A stretch of DNA of 38,227 nt. It comes from Alphaproteobacteria bacterium CG_4_10_14_0_8_um_filter_53_9. GTDB taxonomy: Bacteria > Pseudomonadota > Alphaproteobacteria > UBA2136 > UBA6156. Positions 1 through 7,304 of this stretch are shown here, piece after piece. Location: NCBI GenBank assembly GCA_002791805.1, contig PFND01000009.1:1-38227 (forward strand). The letters are read 5' to 3'. The translations under genes were made by a program, and so were the position numbers. Each line of letters begins with the position of its first letter. Positions within the stretch are counted from its first letter, which is position 1. The notes beneath the pieces are model-generated. The model worked only from the letters and a program-made list of their open reading frames with translations, was not told the DNA's origin and searched no databases.

Positions 1-65
1 ACCTCAACAAGCTCCATGAGCAATGGCATCACAAGATAAATAAAGTAAAATCAATAACTTAAAAA

Positions 66-150
66 TGGTGCCCAGGAGAGGACTCGAACCTCCACGATGT
101 TACTCACTAGAACCTGAATCTAGCGCGTCTACCAGTTCCGCCACCTGGGC
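66..150 (-). tRNA. tRNA-Leu (anticodon CAG)
   Basis: On the minus strand the 7-bp acceptor stem GCCCAGG/CCTGGGC closes (144-150 with 70-76), followed by discriminator A and an encoded CCA (66-68). The anticodon stem CTAGA/TCTAG encloses loop TTCAGGT, giving anticodon CAG, which reads CUG leucine codons. A long variable arm, typical of class II tRNA-Leu, precedes the T arm GGAGG-TTCGAGT-CCTCT. Total length is 85 nt. The gene lies 83 nt downstream of tRNA-Thr on the same strand and could be co-transcribed with it. Confidence 0.96.
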
Positions 151-233
151 ACAGATGGTCTTAAAGCGTTGGTTTTTAGCCAACAAAAGTCTCCTAAGGC
201 AAAACGGCAAAGCCGTCAATAACAAAGAAAACA

Positions 234-309
234 TGGTGCCGACGATCTGAATCGAACAGACGACCTACGCATTACGAATGCGCCGCTCTACCAGCTGAGC
301 TACGTCGGC
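234..309 (-). tRNA. tRNA-Thr (anticodon CGT)
   Basis: The acceptor stem GCCGACG... pairs 238-244 with 303-309, with discriminator A and encoded CCA at 234-236. The anticodon stem GCGCA/TGCGT encloses loop TTCGTAA, anticodon CGT, decoding ACG threonine codons. It is 76 nt long. A second threonine tRNA with anticodon TGT lies at the far end of the window (37966-38040). Confidence 0.96.
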
Positions 310-363
310 ACGCGAGAGGGGTTATACGCAATCCCCACAAATCCCGCAAGCGCAAAAACCAAC

Positions 364-391
364 AAAAAAAGCCCACTCTCGCAGCAGGCTT
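364..391 (-). terminator. Probable rho-independent terminator of the chemotaxis gene
   Basis: Read on the minus strand, AAGCC, a 12-nt loop and GGCTT are followed by a T run. It lies about 45 nt downstream of the stop of the methyl-accepting protein and before tRNA-Thr. The stem is short, so strength is uncertain. Confidence 0.5.
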
Positions 392-433
392 CTTAAGTTA
401 TCAGAACAAAAGACTTTCTAAAAAGGTCGGAGG

Positions 434-1531
434 CTAAGCAGCCTCGCGCGCACGGACCATACCAGAAAGAAAATGTTCGATCACGTTTTGCAATTCAATA
501 ATCTGGCTAGAAATATCGGTTGTCGCCAAAGTCTGTTCTTGCATCATGGCGTTAATACCGCCCGTTGTTTCCTGAACCGACAATACGGAAGTATTAAGCA
601 TCGTAATCGCAACCTGAACTTCTCCCGCCACACTACTAATCTGAGAAACCTGCGTACGAATATCTTCTGTGGCTTTATTCGTACTACGGGCAAGCTTTTT
701 AACTTCTTCTGCCACAACACTAAACCCTCTGCCTGCCTCACCCGCACGCGCAGCCTCAATACTCGCATTTAAGGCAAGCAGATTTGTCTGATCAGATAGG
801 TCATTAATAAATGCCACAATAGAGTTAATTTTATCAGCAAGCTCAGAAAGATAGTGGGAAGAATTTAAGGCTACAGAAACTTGGTCAGCCGCGCTATCTA
901 CCTGCGTTTTATTATTTTGTATTTGTTGGACAATAGAGGAAGAGGTGCTCGAAAGCTCTTCCGTCGCCGTCGCAATGGTACCAACAGAGTTACCAACTTG
1001 CCCTTGAAGTTCAGCCACCATCTGATCTAACTGAGCATCCGAAGCCCCTTTCACTGCGGCAAAATAGGCTTTGGCAATATTATTTAAGTCATTAAGCACA
1101 AGCTCTTCAAAAGACATCACAACATCACGCTGATAAGCGGAAGATTTGTCAGACATCGCATCCACAAGAGCCTGAGTCCCTTCTCTCAAAACGACAGTAT
1201 AGCCCTGAATAAAAGATTCAAGACCCAATCCTATTCTGCGGTGAGTATCACCAATAATTTCAATACGCTTAAAATACGCGTCATTTTCGCCCTCACGCAA
1301 CCGTCCAACCCAGTGGACACGCTGCTTGTCTTTCAAATGGGCCACCATTTCAGAAATGGAACGTTTACCAGAAACAGACTCAACAATAGCTTTCAAATGA
1401 TTTTGATTAACGAGCCAGCTATAAAAAATATCTAAAACCCCAGTCAGCACGGGTTCCAACTCTTCAAGCAAAAGTTGGTCTCCACGTTCCCATCGGGGCT
1501 GCCCGGCAAATCTTTTCTTCAAATTAAACAT
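434..1531 (-). CDS. Globin-coupled methyl-accepting chemotaxis protein (HemAT-like)
   Basis: This 365-aa soluble chemoreceptor probably senses oxygen or another gas through heme and signals to CheA. Residues 1 to about 165 look like a protoglobin-type sensor. The segment around His97 (GDTHRRIGL) matches the F-helix H-x-x-IGL pattern of globin-coupled sensors, where the histidine is the proximal heme ligand. Residues about 175-355 form the coiled-coil signalling domain with the conserved hairpin tip ([21 protein letters not shown]). No transmembrane segment or signal peptide is present, which fits the HemAT type. There is no obvious C-terminal CheR-docking pentapeptide. The ATG at 1531 is preceded by AGAAGGGA about 10 nt away. 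No che genes are visible in this window. Heme binding is inferred from the motif. Confidence 0.88.
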   Translation of the reverse strand: MFNLKKRFAGQPRWERGDQLLLEELEPVLTGVLDIFYSWLVNQNHLKAIVESVSGKRSISEMVAHLKDKQRVHWVGRLREGENDAYFKRIEIIGDTHRRIGLGLESFIQGYTVVLREGTQALVDAMSDKSSAYQRDVVMSFEELVLNDLNNIAKAYFAAVKGASDAQLDQMVAELQGQVGNSVGTIATATEELSSTSSSIVQQIQNNKTQVDSAADQVSVALNSSHYLSELADKINSIVAFINDLSDQTNLLALNASIEAARAGEAGRGFSVVAEEVKKLARSTNKATEDIRTQVSQISSVAGEVQVAITMLNTSVLSVQETTGGINAMMQEQTLATTDISSQIIELQNVIEHFLSGMVRAREAA

Positions 1532-1780
1532 TTATGTACAGTCCCTTCTTCTTTTTTTTATCAGCTATACGTTTTTTAGGGGTATGCATGCATATCAGTT
1601 CATGCTCTTAAAAAATCGTATTCTCAAGATAAAAAATTCAAAAATCATGATTAATTTTTAGCCTTGATATCATCATACAATTCAACACTATCTCAGCCCA
1701 TTCCACGCAAACCCGACAACAAAAAACCCCGCAATCAAGCGGGGTTAAGAGACTTTGCAAGAGGCTCTAAGAAGTTAATC
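1532..1780. other. Upstream region of the chemotaxis gene and original tmRNA downstream region
   Basis: No gene is visible here. The half nearest the chemotaxis gene is AT-rich and contains a perfect 12-bp palindrome (TATGCATGCATA, 1583-1594), 52 nt upstream of that start codon and a candidate operator. The other half carries the terminator at 1721-1746, listed separately. The 34 bases between that terminator and the att repeat at 1781 are interpreted as the original sequence downstream of ssrA before the element inserted. Confidence 0.55.
1721..1746 (-). terminator. Stranded rho-independent terminator, originally that of ssrA
   Basis: On the minus strand an 8-bp stem AACCCCGC/GCGGGGTT with a 6-nt loop is followed by a run of six T. 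It lies 34 nt beyond the att repeat at 1781-1797, the position expected for the terminator of a tmRNA whose 3' end coincides with that repeat. The intact ssrA is now 9.26 kb away. The former link is an inference; the hairpin itself is clear. Confidence 0.8.
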
Positions 1781-1797
1781 TGGTGGAGGCGGCGGGA
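1781..1797 (-). repeat. Distal attachment-site copy (17-bp direct repeat of the ssrA 3' end)
   Basis: This is identical to 11042-11058, the CCA end, acceptor strand and start of the T arm of tmRNA. Identity ends on both sides (C versus A before, GCC versus ATC after). It is the footprint left by site-specific integration. No other tmRNA sequence follows it, so it is not a second ssrA gene. Confidence 0.92.
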
Positions 1798-1954
1798 GCC
1801 GTAGACACCCGCCACAATACCCCTACCCACCGAAGGTGGTAAAATTGGTGGGGCGGCGTCACTCAAACTAACACCCTAAACACTTAATCTATAAAAGCTA
1901 ACTAGAGTTCGATTTTTGCATATATCCCCATTTACTTCCCAAATATCGATAAAC

Positions 1955-2683
1955 TTATTTCTCAAGAATAGGCTCAGCCCAGCAACGACAATTAAAATCA
2001 GCACCAGGGTTTCCACCCTCTGGCGGCCGCGCAATATCAAAAGTTGTCCCTTCCCGCATAGCATGTGCTAAACGAACCTCTTTATCTCCTTTTGTGCGCC
2101 AAATATATTGGCCATTTTTTATTTTAGCTTGGGCGTGACAATCCGTAGGCATTCGCACATCATCAAAAGTATTGATAGTTTTGCCTTGGCGCACAGCATC
2201 TGCAACCAGTCGCGCCATATAAAGATGGGGGTTCTGAGCCTGCTCAATCAGTTCACGCATTTTAGTCGCGCTTAGCACTAAGTCCCGCCCTATGCCATTA
2301 TTATGTATATCCATATAGCGTGCACAGGGCGCGGCACTACTACCACCTAAAAGATTTGTCTCAATAGCCAACCCAGCTACATGCACCAAAAGCTTGTTTA
2401 TTTTAGGATAAATATGACGACGGCTAAAATATTGTGGTGTCAGAGAAGTGGCAAAATCAGCCCAACTCAAAACGACACAGCTACTAAAGGCATGGCGAAA
2501 AGAATCCAAGTCATCATCAACGCCTGCTCGGCGCATACGCCCGCCGAGGTCTTGGACAGAAATGCCATTAATGCCCTGCCGTCTTCCATGCTCCATAGCC
2601 CATAAAGACATAGCTTTTTTAGCGGCAATCAATTCCTTCTTAATATCTTCAATGACGTCATCCATGCGGTCTGTCAAAGTCAT
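1955..2683 (-). CDS. MuF-like C-terminal domain protein with an N-terminal DxFRHA/MDxHNN domain
   Basis: The start is taken at 2683, where AGGAGA lies 7-8 nt upstream, giving 242 aa; an upstream in-frame start would run into the preceding terminator hairpin. Two parts can be seen. Residues about 55-135 contain DSFRHAF (60-66) and MDIHNNGIGR (124-133), a pattern I associate with DUF6973-type uncharacterised domains with possible enzymatic or toxin roles. Residues about 190-240 resemble the C-terminal signature of phage Mu F minor-head proteins (YIWRTKGDKEVR, H207, and NCRCWAEP at 231-238). The usual large N-terminal head-morphogenesis region is absent. It could be a virion-packaged effector, a capsid-related satellite protein or a prophage remnant; function is not established. 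It is separated from the next upstream gene by a terminator, so it probably has its own promoter. Confidence 0.72.
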   Translation of the reverse strand: MTLTDRMDDVIEDIKKELIAAKKAMSLWAMEHGRRQGINGISVQDLGGRMRRAGVDDDLDSFRHAFSSCVVLSWADFATSLTPQYFSRRHIYPKINKLLVHVAGLAIETNLLGGSSAAPCARYMDIHNNGIGRDLVLSATKMRELIEQAQNPHLYMARLVADAVRQGKTINTFDDVRMPTDCHAQAKIKNGQYIWRTKGDKEVRLAHAMREGTTFDIARPPEGGNPGADFNCRCWAEPILEK

Positions 2684-2702
2684 CTGTATGTCTCCTATTA
2701 TG

Positions 2703-2723
2703 AAAAAAGCTCCCTGTGGGAGC
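2703..2723 (-). terminator. Rho-independent terminator between two element genes
   Basis: On the minus strand GCTCCC-ACA-GGGAGC is followed by six T. It lies just after the stop of the membrane-protein gene (2742) and 20 nt before the MuF-like start, so the two genes are separately transcribed or strongly uncoupled. Confidence 0.85.
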
Positions 2724-2741
2724 ATATTGATGTGGGGTATC

Positions 2742-3359
2742 CTAGAGTGATTTGAAAGAGAGCCACACTTCATGCGGTGCAAAACACAAGCCCTGCCATG
2801 CATGGTCCTTTGATGGATGAGAGACAAGCGACACTCGATATCCTTGTCCACCAAGCCGTCTCAAGTAAACAGAACCACGCATGTTCGTTTGAAATGCAGC
2901 TCCAAAGCGCTCCCATCGAACGGGGAGGCTAACCACACCTCCATCCGTAGCAAAGAGGAGCATCTCATCTTCGCCAAAGGGCAAAAAGCTCAAATCATCT
3001 GTCCCAAAAACATCATGATAAATAGCCCTAGATTCAAGCGCATCAAAATCATGAGCATACCCTCCCACGGGGCAAACAGCCCGCCAAGCAAAAGGAAGGG
3101 TTTGGACCAGTGGAACGTGCTTATGTCCCACCTCAATCGCACGTAAAAGAGCTTCTTGATGATACGCCATCACCGCATCATCCACCCAACGCACATTTAT
3201 CATGGCAGCACCCCACCAAACAAAAGAGCCTGCCCAAACAAAAGTGAGTATGCCTAAAGCGAGATAAGCCCAAAAGCGCTGCACCCCTTGCCAGCAAATC
3301 CACAAAGCAATACCAGCAAGGGCAAAAACACTACAAATCAAAATAATAATTATCTCCAC
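2742..3359 (-). CDS. Unknown membrane protein with two N-terminal TM helices
   Basis: I do not recognise a family. Up to 205 aa. Two hydrophobic helices lie at about residues 3-24 and 30-52, with a WICWQG turn between them. A soluble domain of about 150 aa rich in aromatic residues follows (for example HDFDALESRAIYHDVF and FGEDEMLLFATDGG). The annotated start at 3359 is a GTG with AGAAGG too close to it. A TTG a few codons further in, with GGAG about 11 nt upstream, is an alternative. It sits between the restriction enzyme (divergent) and the MuF-like gene. A role as membrane partner or immunity protein for its neighbour is possible but only inferred from position. Confidence 0.6.
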   Translation of the reverse strand: MEIIIILICSVFALAGIALWICWQGVQRFWAYLALGILTFVWAGSFVWWGAAMINVRWVDDAVMAYHQEALLRAIEVGHKHVPLVQTLPFAWRAVCPVGGYAHDFDALESRAIYHDVFGTDDLSFLPFGEDEMLLFATDGGVVSLPVRWERFGAAFQTNMRGSVYLRRLGGQGYRVSLVSHPSKDHAWQGLCFAPHEVWLSFKSL

Positions 3360-3485
3360 CTTCTCAAACTAACAAAAAAAGCCGCACAAGGCGACGATAT
3401 ATTTTTTTAGCACCAAACTGCGGAAATGTCAAGAAAAATAAAGCCAATCCTTCCCACAAAGCCTCAAATCATCTAAAGTCATCCC

Positions 3486-6338
3486 ATGAGCCTCACCCCC
3501 GCCCAATTTATAGAAAACTGGAAAAACTCCAAGCTCGGAGAAAACCGCAACGGCAACGCAGCCCCCCAGCATTTCATCCAGCTCTGCCAGCTTTTGGGGG
3601 AGCCAACACCCCAAGAAGCCGACCCCAAGGGAGAATGGTATTGTTTTGAAAAAGGCGCAGCCCGCACCACAGGCACACGGGGCTGGGCCGATGTCTGGAA
3701 ACGCGGGCATTTCGGGTGGGAATATAAAGGCCCAGAGGGAGATCTCACCAAAGCGTATGATCAGCTTAAAAGCTACGCAGGGGCATTAGAGAACCCTCCC
3801 CTGCTCGTGGTGAGCGATACAAAACGCATCATCATCCACACCAACTGGACAAATGCGGTGACAGAAACGCATGAGATAGAGCTGGAAGATCTCACCAATC
3901 CCCACAATCTTCAAATTCTCAAATGGCTGTTTACAGATCCCGAGCGCCTGCGCCCCAGCAAAACCATCCAAGCCCTCACAGACGAAGCGGCGAAGAAATT
4001 CGCCAAACTTGCCCTTCAACTAAGGGAGCGCGGCCACAAACCAGAAGAAGTCGCTCACTTTATCAACCGCCTTGCCTTTTGCATGTTTGCAGAAGATGTG
4101 AACCTTCTGCCCAAAAACTTCTTCACCTCCCGTCTATATACCCTCGTCACCCACCCAGAAAGGGTGGAGCAAGCCCTCAAATCTCTCTTTAAGGCCATGA
4201 GCCAGAAAGACGGCATGTACGGAGACGAACCCATCGCCTGGTTTAACGGCGGGCTGTTTGAGGATGACAAGGTGCTCCCCCTCACGCGGGAAGATTTGGC
4301 ACTCCTTCACGAAGCCGCAAAAATGGATTGGGAGGATATAGACCCCAGCATCTTCGGCACGCTGTTTGAACGAGGGCTAGATCCCGCCAAACGCAGCCAA
4401 CTTGGTGCTCATTATACAGATGCCGCCAAGATAGAAATGATTATAGATCCCGTGATTAGCCAGCCTCTCATGCGAGAGTGGGAGGATGTCAAAGCATCAA
4501 TAGAAGCTGAAATGGGCCGCAAAACAACCTCTAAAGCCGCCGCCGTCAAATCTGCTGCCAAGGCCAAAGCTATGCGGGATGCCTTTATTGCAAAACTGCG
4601 AGAATTTAAAGTGCTGGATCCCGCCTGCGGCAGCGGAAACTTTCTCTATCTTGCGCTTAAAAGCCTAAAGGATATCGAGCTGAAAGCGTATATAGATACG
4701 GAAGGCTACTTCCCTCGCCCTAACCTCATGGAAACAGGCCCACACAATATGCTGGGAATAGAGCTAAACAGCTACGCAGCAGAGCTTGCCCGTATGACTG
4801 TGTGGATAGGAGAAATCCAATGGTGCCTCAAACATGGATGGCAGATTAAACGAGACCCCATCCTCCAGTCCCTCAAAACCATCACCAACCATGATGCTTT
4901 GATAAACCCAGACGGCTCAGAATATAAATGGCCTAAAGCCAACGTTATCATCGGTAACCCGCCTTTTTTAGGCTCTAAAAAACAAAAAGAAGAGCTTTCG
5001 CCGAAATATATTGGCCAAGTTCGTAAAGTTTATTCAAGCATAGCTAAAGGCTCTAACTTCGTTTGTTACTGGTTTTTAAAATCTTATAATCAGTTAGAAT
5101 CGGGGAACACTCAGCTTGCGGGTTTAGTATCCACAACTGCGATTAAGCAGAAGTACAGCCAAAAAGTTATGGAAGAAATAACTACAAATTTAACGATTTA
5201 TAACGCCTACTCAGATGAAGAATGGGCAGTTGATGGTGCTGCCGTGCGTGTTTCTCTTATTTGTTTTGCAAAAAACGCTCCCACCAATCCATTTTTAGAT
5301 GGGCAGGCGGTTGGAGGGATAACCTCAAAACTTAAACCTCTCAAAAAATCTACTGCCAGTTATGTAAAACCTCAAACTCTTACTTCAAATAAGAAAGTTG
5401 CCTTTACTGGCACCCAAAAAACAGGGCCATTTGAGATATCTGGAAATTTAGCAAGGGTGTGGCTCCAAACACCCTCTAATCCAAACGGCAGAAAAAACAG
5501 CGATGTTCTGAAACATTGGAGCAATGGACAATCTTTGGTAAAAATAAGACCTACAGACACTTGGATAATTGATTTTGGGGCTAAGATGTCAGAAAAGGAT
5601 GCTGCTTTTTATGAAGCTCCTTTTGACTACGTGATGAAAAATATCAAACCCCTTAGGGATAAAAATAATGACAAAAACCGCCGCGAGAACTATTGGCTAC
5701 ATGCCCCAGCTGGTACAGAAATGCGAAAAGCACTAACCCAACTTTCGCGCTACATTATTACTCCGTTTACCTCCAAGCACCGCATTTATATATGGAAAGA
5801 CCTAAGTCTTCTACCTGATATATCTACCGTTGCTATTGCTCGTGAAGATGATGTAGCTTTTGGAATATTAAGCTCTCGCCATCACGATATTTGGGCATTG
5901 TACTGGAGCGGGCGTATGGGAAAAGGAAATGACCCCCGCTATACTGTTAGCACTACATTTGAAACCTTCCCCTTCCCCAAAGGGCTGGAACCCAACCGCA
6001 AACCCAGCGAGTATGATAACCCCCACGCACAGGCCATTGCCGATGCCGCCAAAACTCTGAACGAACTTCGGGAGCGCTGGCTGAACCCGCCTGAGCTTGT
6101 GGATATCTTGCCCGAAGTGGTGGAAGGCTACCCCGACCGCATCCTCCCAAAAAACGAGAAAGCCGCCGGTATCCTGAAAAACCGAACCCTCACCAAACTC
6201 TATAACGAAAACCCCGCATGGCTCCAAAACGCCCACGCAAACCTAAACATAGCCGTCTCCCAAGCCTACGGCTGGGAAAATGACATGAAAGATGATGAAA
6301 TCCTCGCAGAACTCTTAAAAAGAAATACGGAGCAATAA
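3486..6338 (+). CDS. MmeI-like Type IIL restriction-modification enzyme
   Basis: This single 950-aa polypeptide should both cut and N6-adenine-methylate DNA, as in the MmeI family. The N-terminal PD-(D/E)xK nuclease is visible as D69-x9-E79-Y-K81, the same spacing as described for MmeI. A helical linker follows (about 150-330). The methyltransferase has motif I DPACGSGN (378-385) and motif IV NPPF (491-494), the gamma-class order. The target-recognition region runs about 495-820, then a C-terminal helical part. Length agrees with the family (about 920-1000 aa). The recognition region is clearly more AT-rich than its flanks (hand count of GC: 35% at 4981-5040, against 52% at 4021-4080 and 57% at 6001-6060), suggesting exchange of specificity modules. 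There is no good ribosome-binding site before the ATG. The next gene starts at the base after its stop codon. Confidence 0.93.
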   Translation: MSLTPAQFIENWKNSKLGENRNGNAAPQHFIQLCQLLGEPTPQEADPKGEWYCFEKGAARTTGTRGWADVWKRGHFGWEYKGPEGDLTKAYDQLKSYAGALENPPLLVVSDTKRIIIHTNWTNAVTETHEIELEDLTNPHNLQILKWLFTDPERLRPSKTIQALTDEAAKKFAKLALQLRERGHKPEEVAHFINRLAFCMFAEDVNLLPKNFFTSRLYTLVTHPERVEQALKSLFKAMSQKDGMYGDEPIAWFNGGLFEDDKVLPLTREDLALLHEAAKMDWEDIDPSIFGTLFERGLDPAKRSQLGAHYTDAAKIEMIIDPVISQPLMREWEDVKASIEAEMGRKTTSKAAAVKSAAKAKAMRDAFIAKLREFKVLDPACGSGNFLYLALKSLKDIELKAYIDTEGYFPRPNLMETGPHNMLGIELNSYAAELARMTVWIGEIQWCLKHGWQIKRDPILQSLKTITNHDALINPDGSEYKWPKANVIIGNPPFLGSKKQKEELSPKYIGQVRKVYSSIAKGSNFVCYWFLKSYNQLESGNTQLAGLVSTTAIKQKYSQKVMEEITTNLTIYNAYSDEEWAVDGAAVRVSLICFAKNAPTNPFLDGQAVGGITSKLKPLKKSTASYVKPQTLTSNKKVAFTGTQKTGPFEISGNLARVWLQTPSNPNGRKNSDVLKHWSNGQSLVKIRPTDTWIIDFGAKMSEKDAAFYEAPFDYVMKNIKPLRDKNNDKNRRENYWLHAPAGTEMRKALTQLSRYIITPFTSKHRIYIWKDLSLLPDISTVAIAREDDVAFGILSSRHHDIWALYWSGRMGKGNDPRYTVSTTFETFPFPKGLEPNRKPSEYDNPHAQAIADAAKTLNELRERWLNPPELVDILPEVVEGYPDRILPKNEKAAGILKNRTLTKLYNENPAWLQNAHANLNIAVSQAYGWENDMKDDEILAELLKRNTEQ

Positions 6339-7304
6339 ATGAGTAGTCAAATATCTTCACAAGTCATATTTCACTTTGATATTATTGAAGACCACGCTGT
6401 TTCTATTGATACTTATATCAAGTCTTTAGAAGAAATAAGCAATATTTCAAGCGCCCTGAATAATATATTATTTCAAGGAAAGCTTAATTGTACACTTGAG
6501 GTGCAAGCCCCAGAATCTGGCGGAGTAATCACTCCCATTAATTTTGCGGGTTTTTGCATAGCTGCTGCAGGCATTATGCAATTTATAGATTCCCCCACTC
6601 CGTCAAATCTAATCAAACGTCTCACAGGATACACTCCCGCAGAGTTTGTATTAAACTACGGCCGCGATATTTCAACTAGCGATCAAAGCGAAGTAATTAA
6701 TGCTCTTTCAGCGGAGTGTTCAAAAAGTTTTATATTTAAATCTACAAATGAGTTAATTTCTGGGGGTGTAGATTTTTCTTTATTCAGAGAAGCGTATGAG
6801 TCTAAAAACAGGCTCATACAAACAAACTTTCTTGATCCTAAAATCAAGGGGCTTGGTTTTAAAAGAGAAAACGATTTTATAATAAAAAAAGATAATTACT
6901 TTGATTTTATGGCTCCTTTGCCAGAGGAAGAAATCGAACGTATTTTTAAGACAAATTATAAAATTTCCATTGAGTCACCGAACTGGAGTAAGAACGATAC
7001 TAGACGGCCTTGGAAAGGTAAAAACTCAGATATGAAAGAACTCTATTTTCGTATAGATGACAACTTATTTTGGGAGTTCGTAGAATCTAATAAATTAGAA
7101 AATATAAGTACTCACGATCAAATGCTTGTTGAATTGATAAAAACAAAACAAGCTGGAACCCAGTCCACGAAAGTTATTAGAGTCTTATCATTTAATGGAC
7201 AGAAGGTATCAGAGCCTCTAACTGAAGAAGAAATCGAAGAACTGATGAAAAACTCGATCCTATTTAAAGAAGATGAGTCAAATCAACCTACTTTACCTTT
7301 CTAA
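6339..7304 (+). CDS. Unknown protein translationally coupled to the MmeI-like enzyme
   Basis: I do not recognise this 321-aa protein. Its ATG immediately follows the TAA of the restriction gene with no spacer, so translation is very likely coupled and the two products probably work together. Visible features: a single small hydrophobic stretch at about 67-83 (INFAGFCIAAAGIMQFID), a mixed alpha/beta middle, an acidic helix near the C-terminus (PLTEEEIEELMKNS) and a tail TLPF. There is no helix-turn-helix or nuclease motif I can defend. The gene is AT-rich like the recognition region upstream, unlike the backbone. It ends at 7304, directly abutting the stop of the convergent Rep gene. Possible roles are control of the restriction enzyme, an anti-phage accessory factor, or an unrelated passenger. 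Confidence 0.75.
   Translation: MSSQISSQVIFHFDIIEDHAVSIDTYIKSLEEISNISSALNNILFQGKLNCTLEVQAPESGGVITPINFAGFCIAAAGIMQFIDSPTPSNLIKRLTGYTPAEFVLNYGRDISTSDQSEVINALSAECSKSFIFKSTNELISGGVDFSLFREAYESKNRLIQTNFLDPKIKGLGFKRENDFIIKKDNYFDFMAPLPEEEIERIFKTNYKISIESPNWSKNDTRRPWKGKNSDMKELYFRIDDNLFWEFVESNKLENISTHDQMLVELIKTKQAGTQSTKVIRVLSFNGQKVSEPLTEEEIEELMKNSILFKEDESNQPTLPF

Noticed and set aside
65-250. 61-aa frame over tRNA-Leu
   Set aside because: It overlaps a complete tRNA gene on the other strand.
1781-1860. Possible second tmRNA or tRNA fragment at the distal att site
   Set aside because: Only 17 bp match the tmRNA end and nothing beyond folds into a T arm or acceptor stem, so it is an attachment-site footprint.
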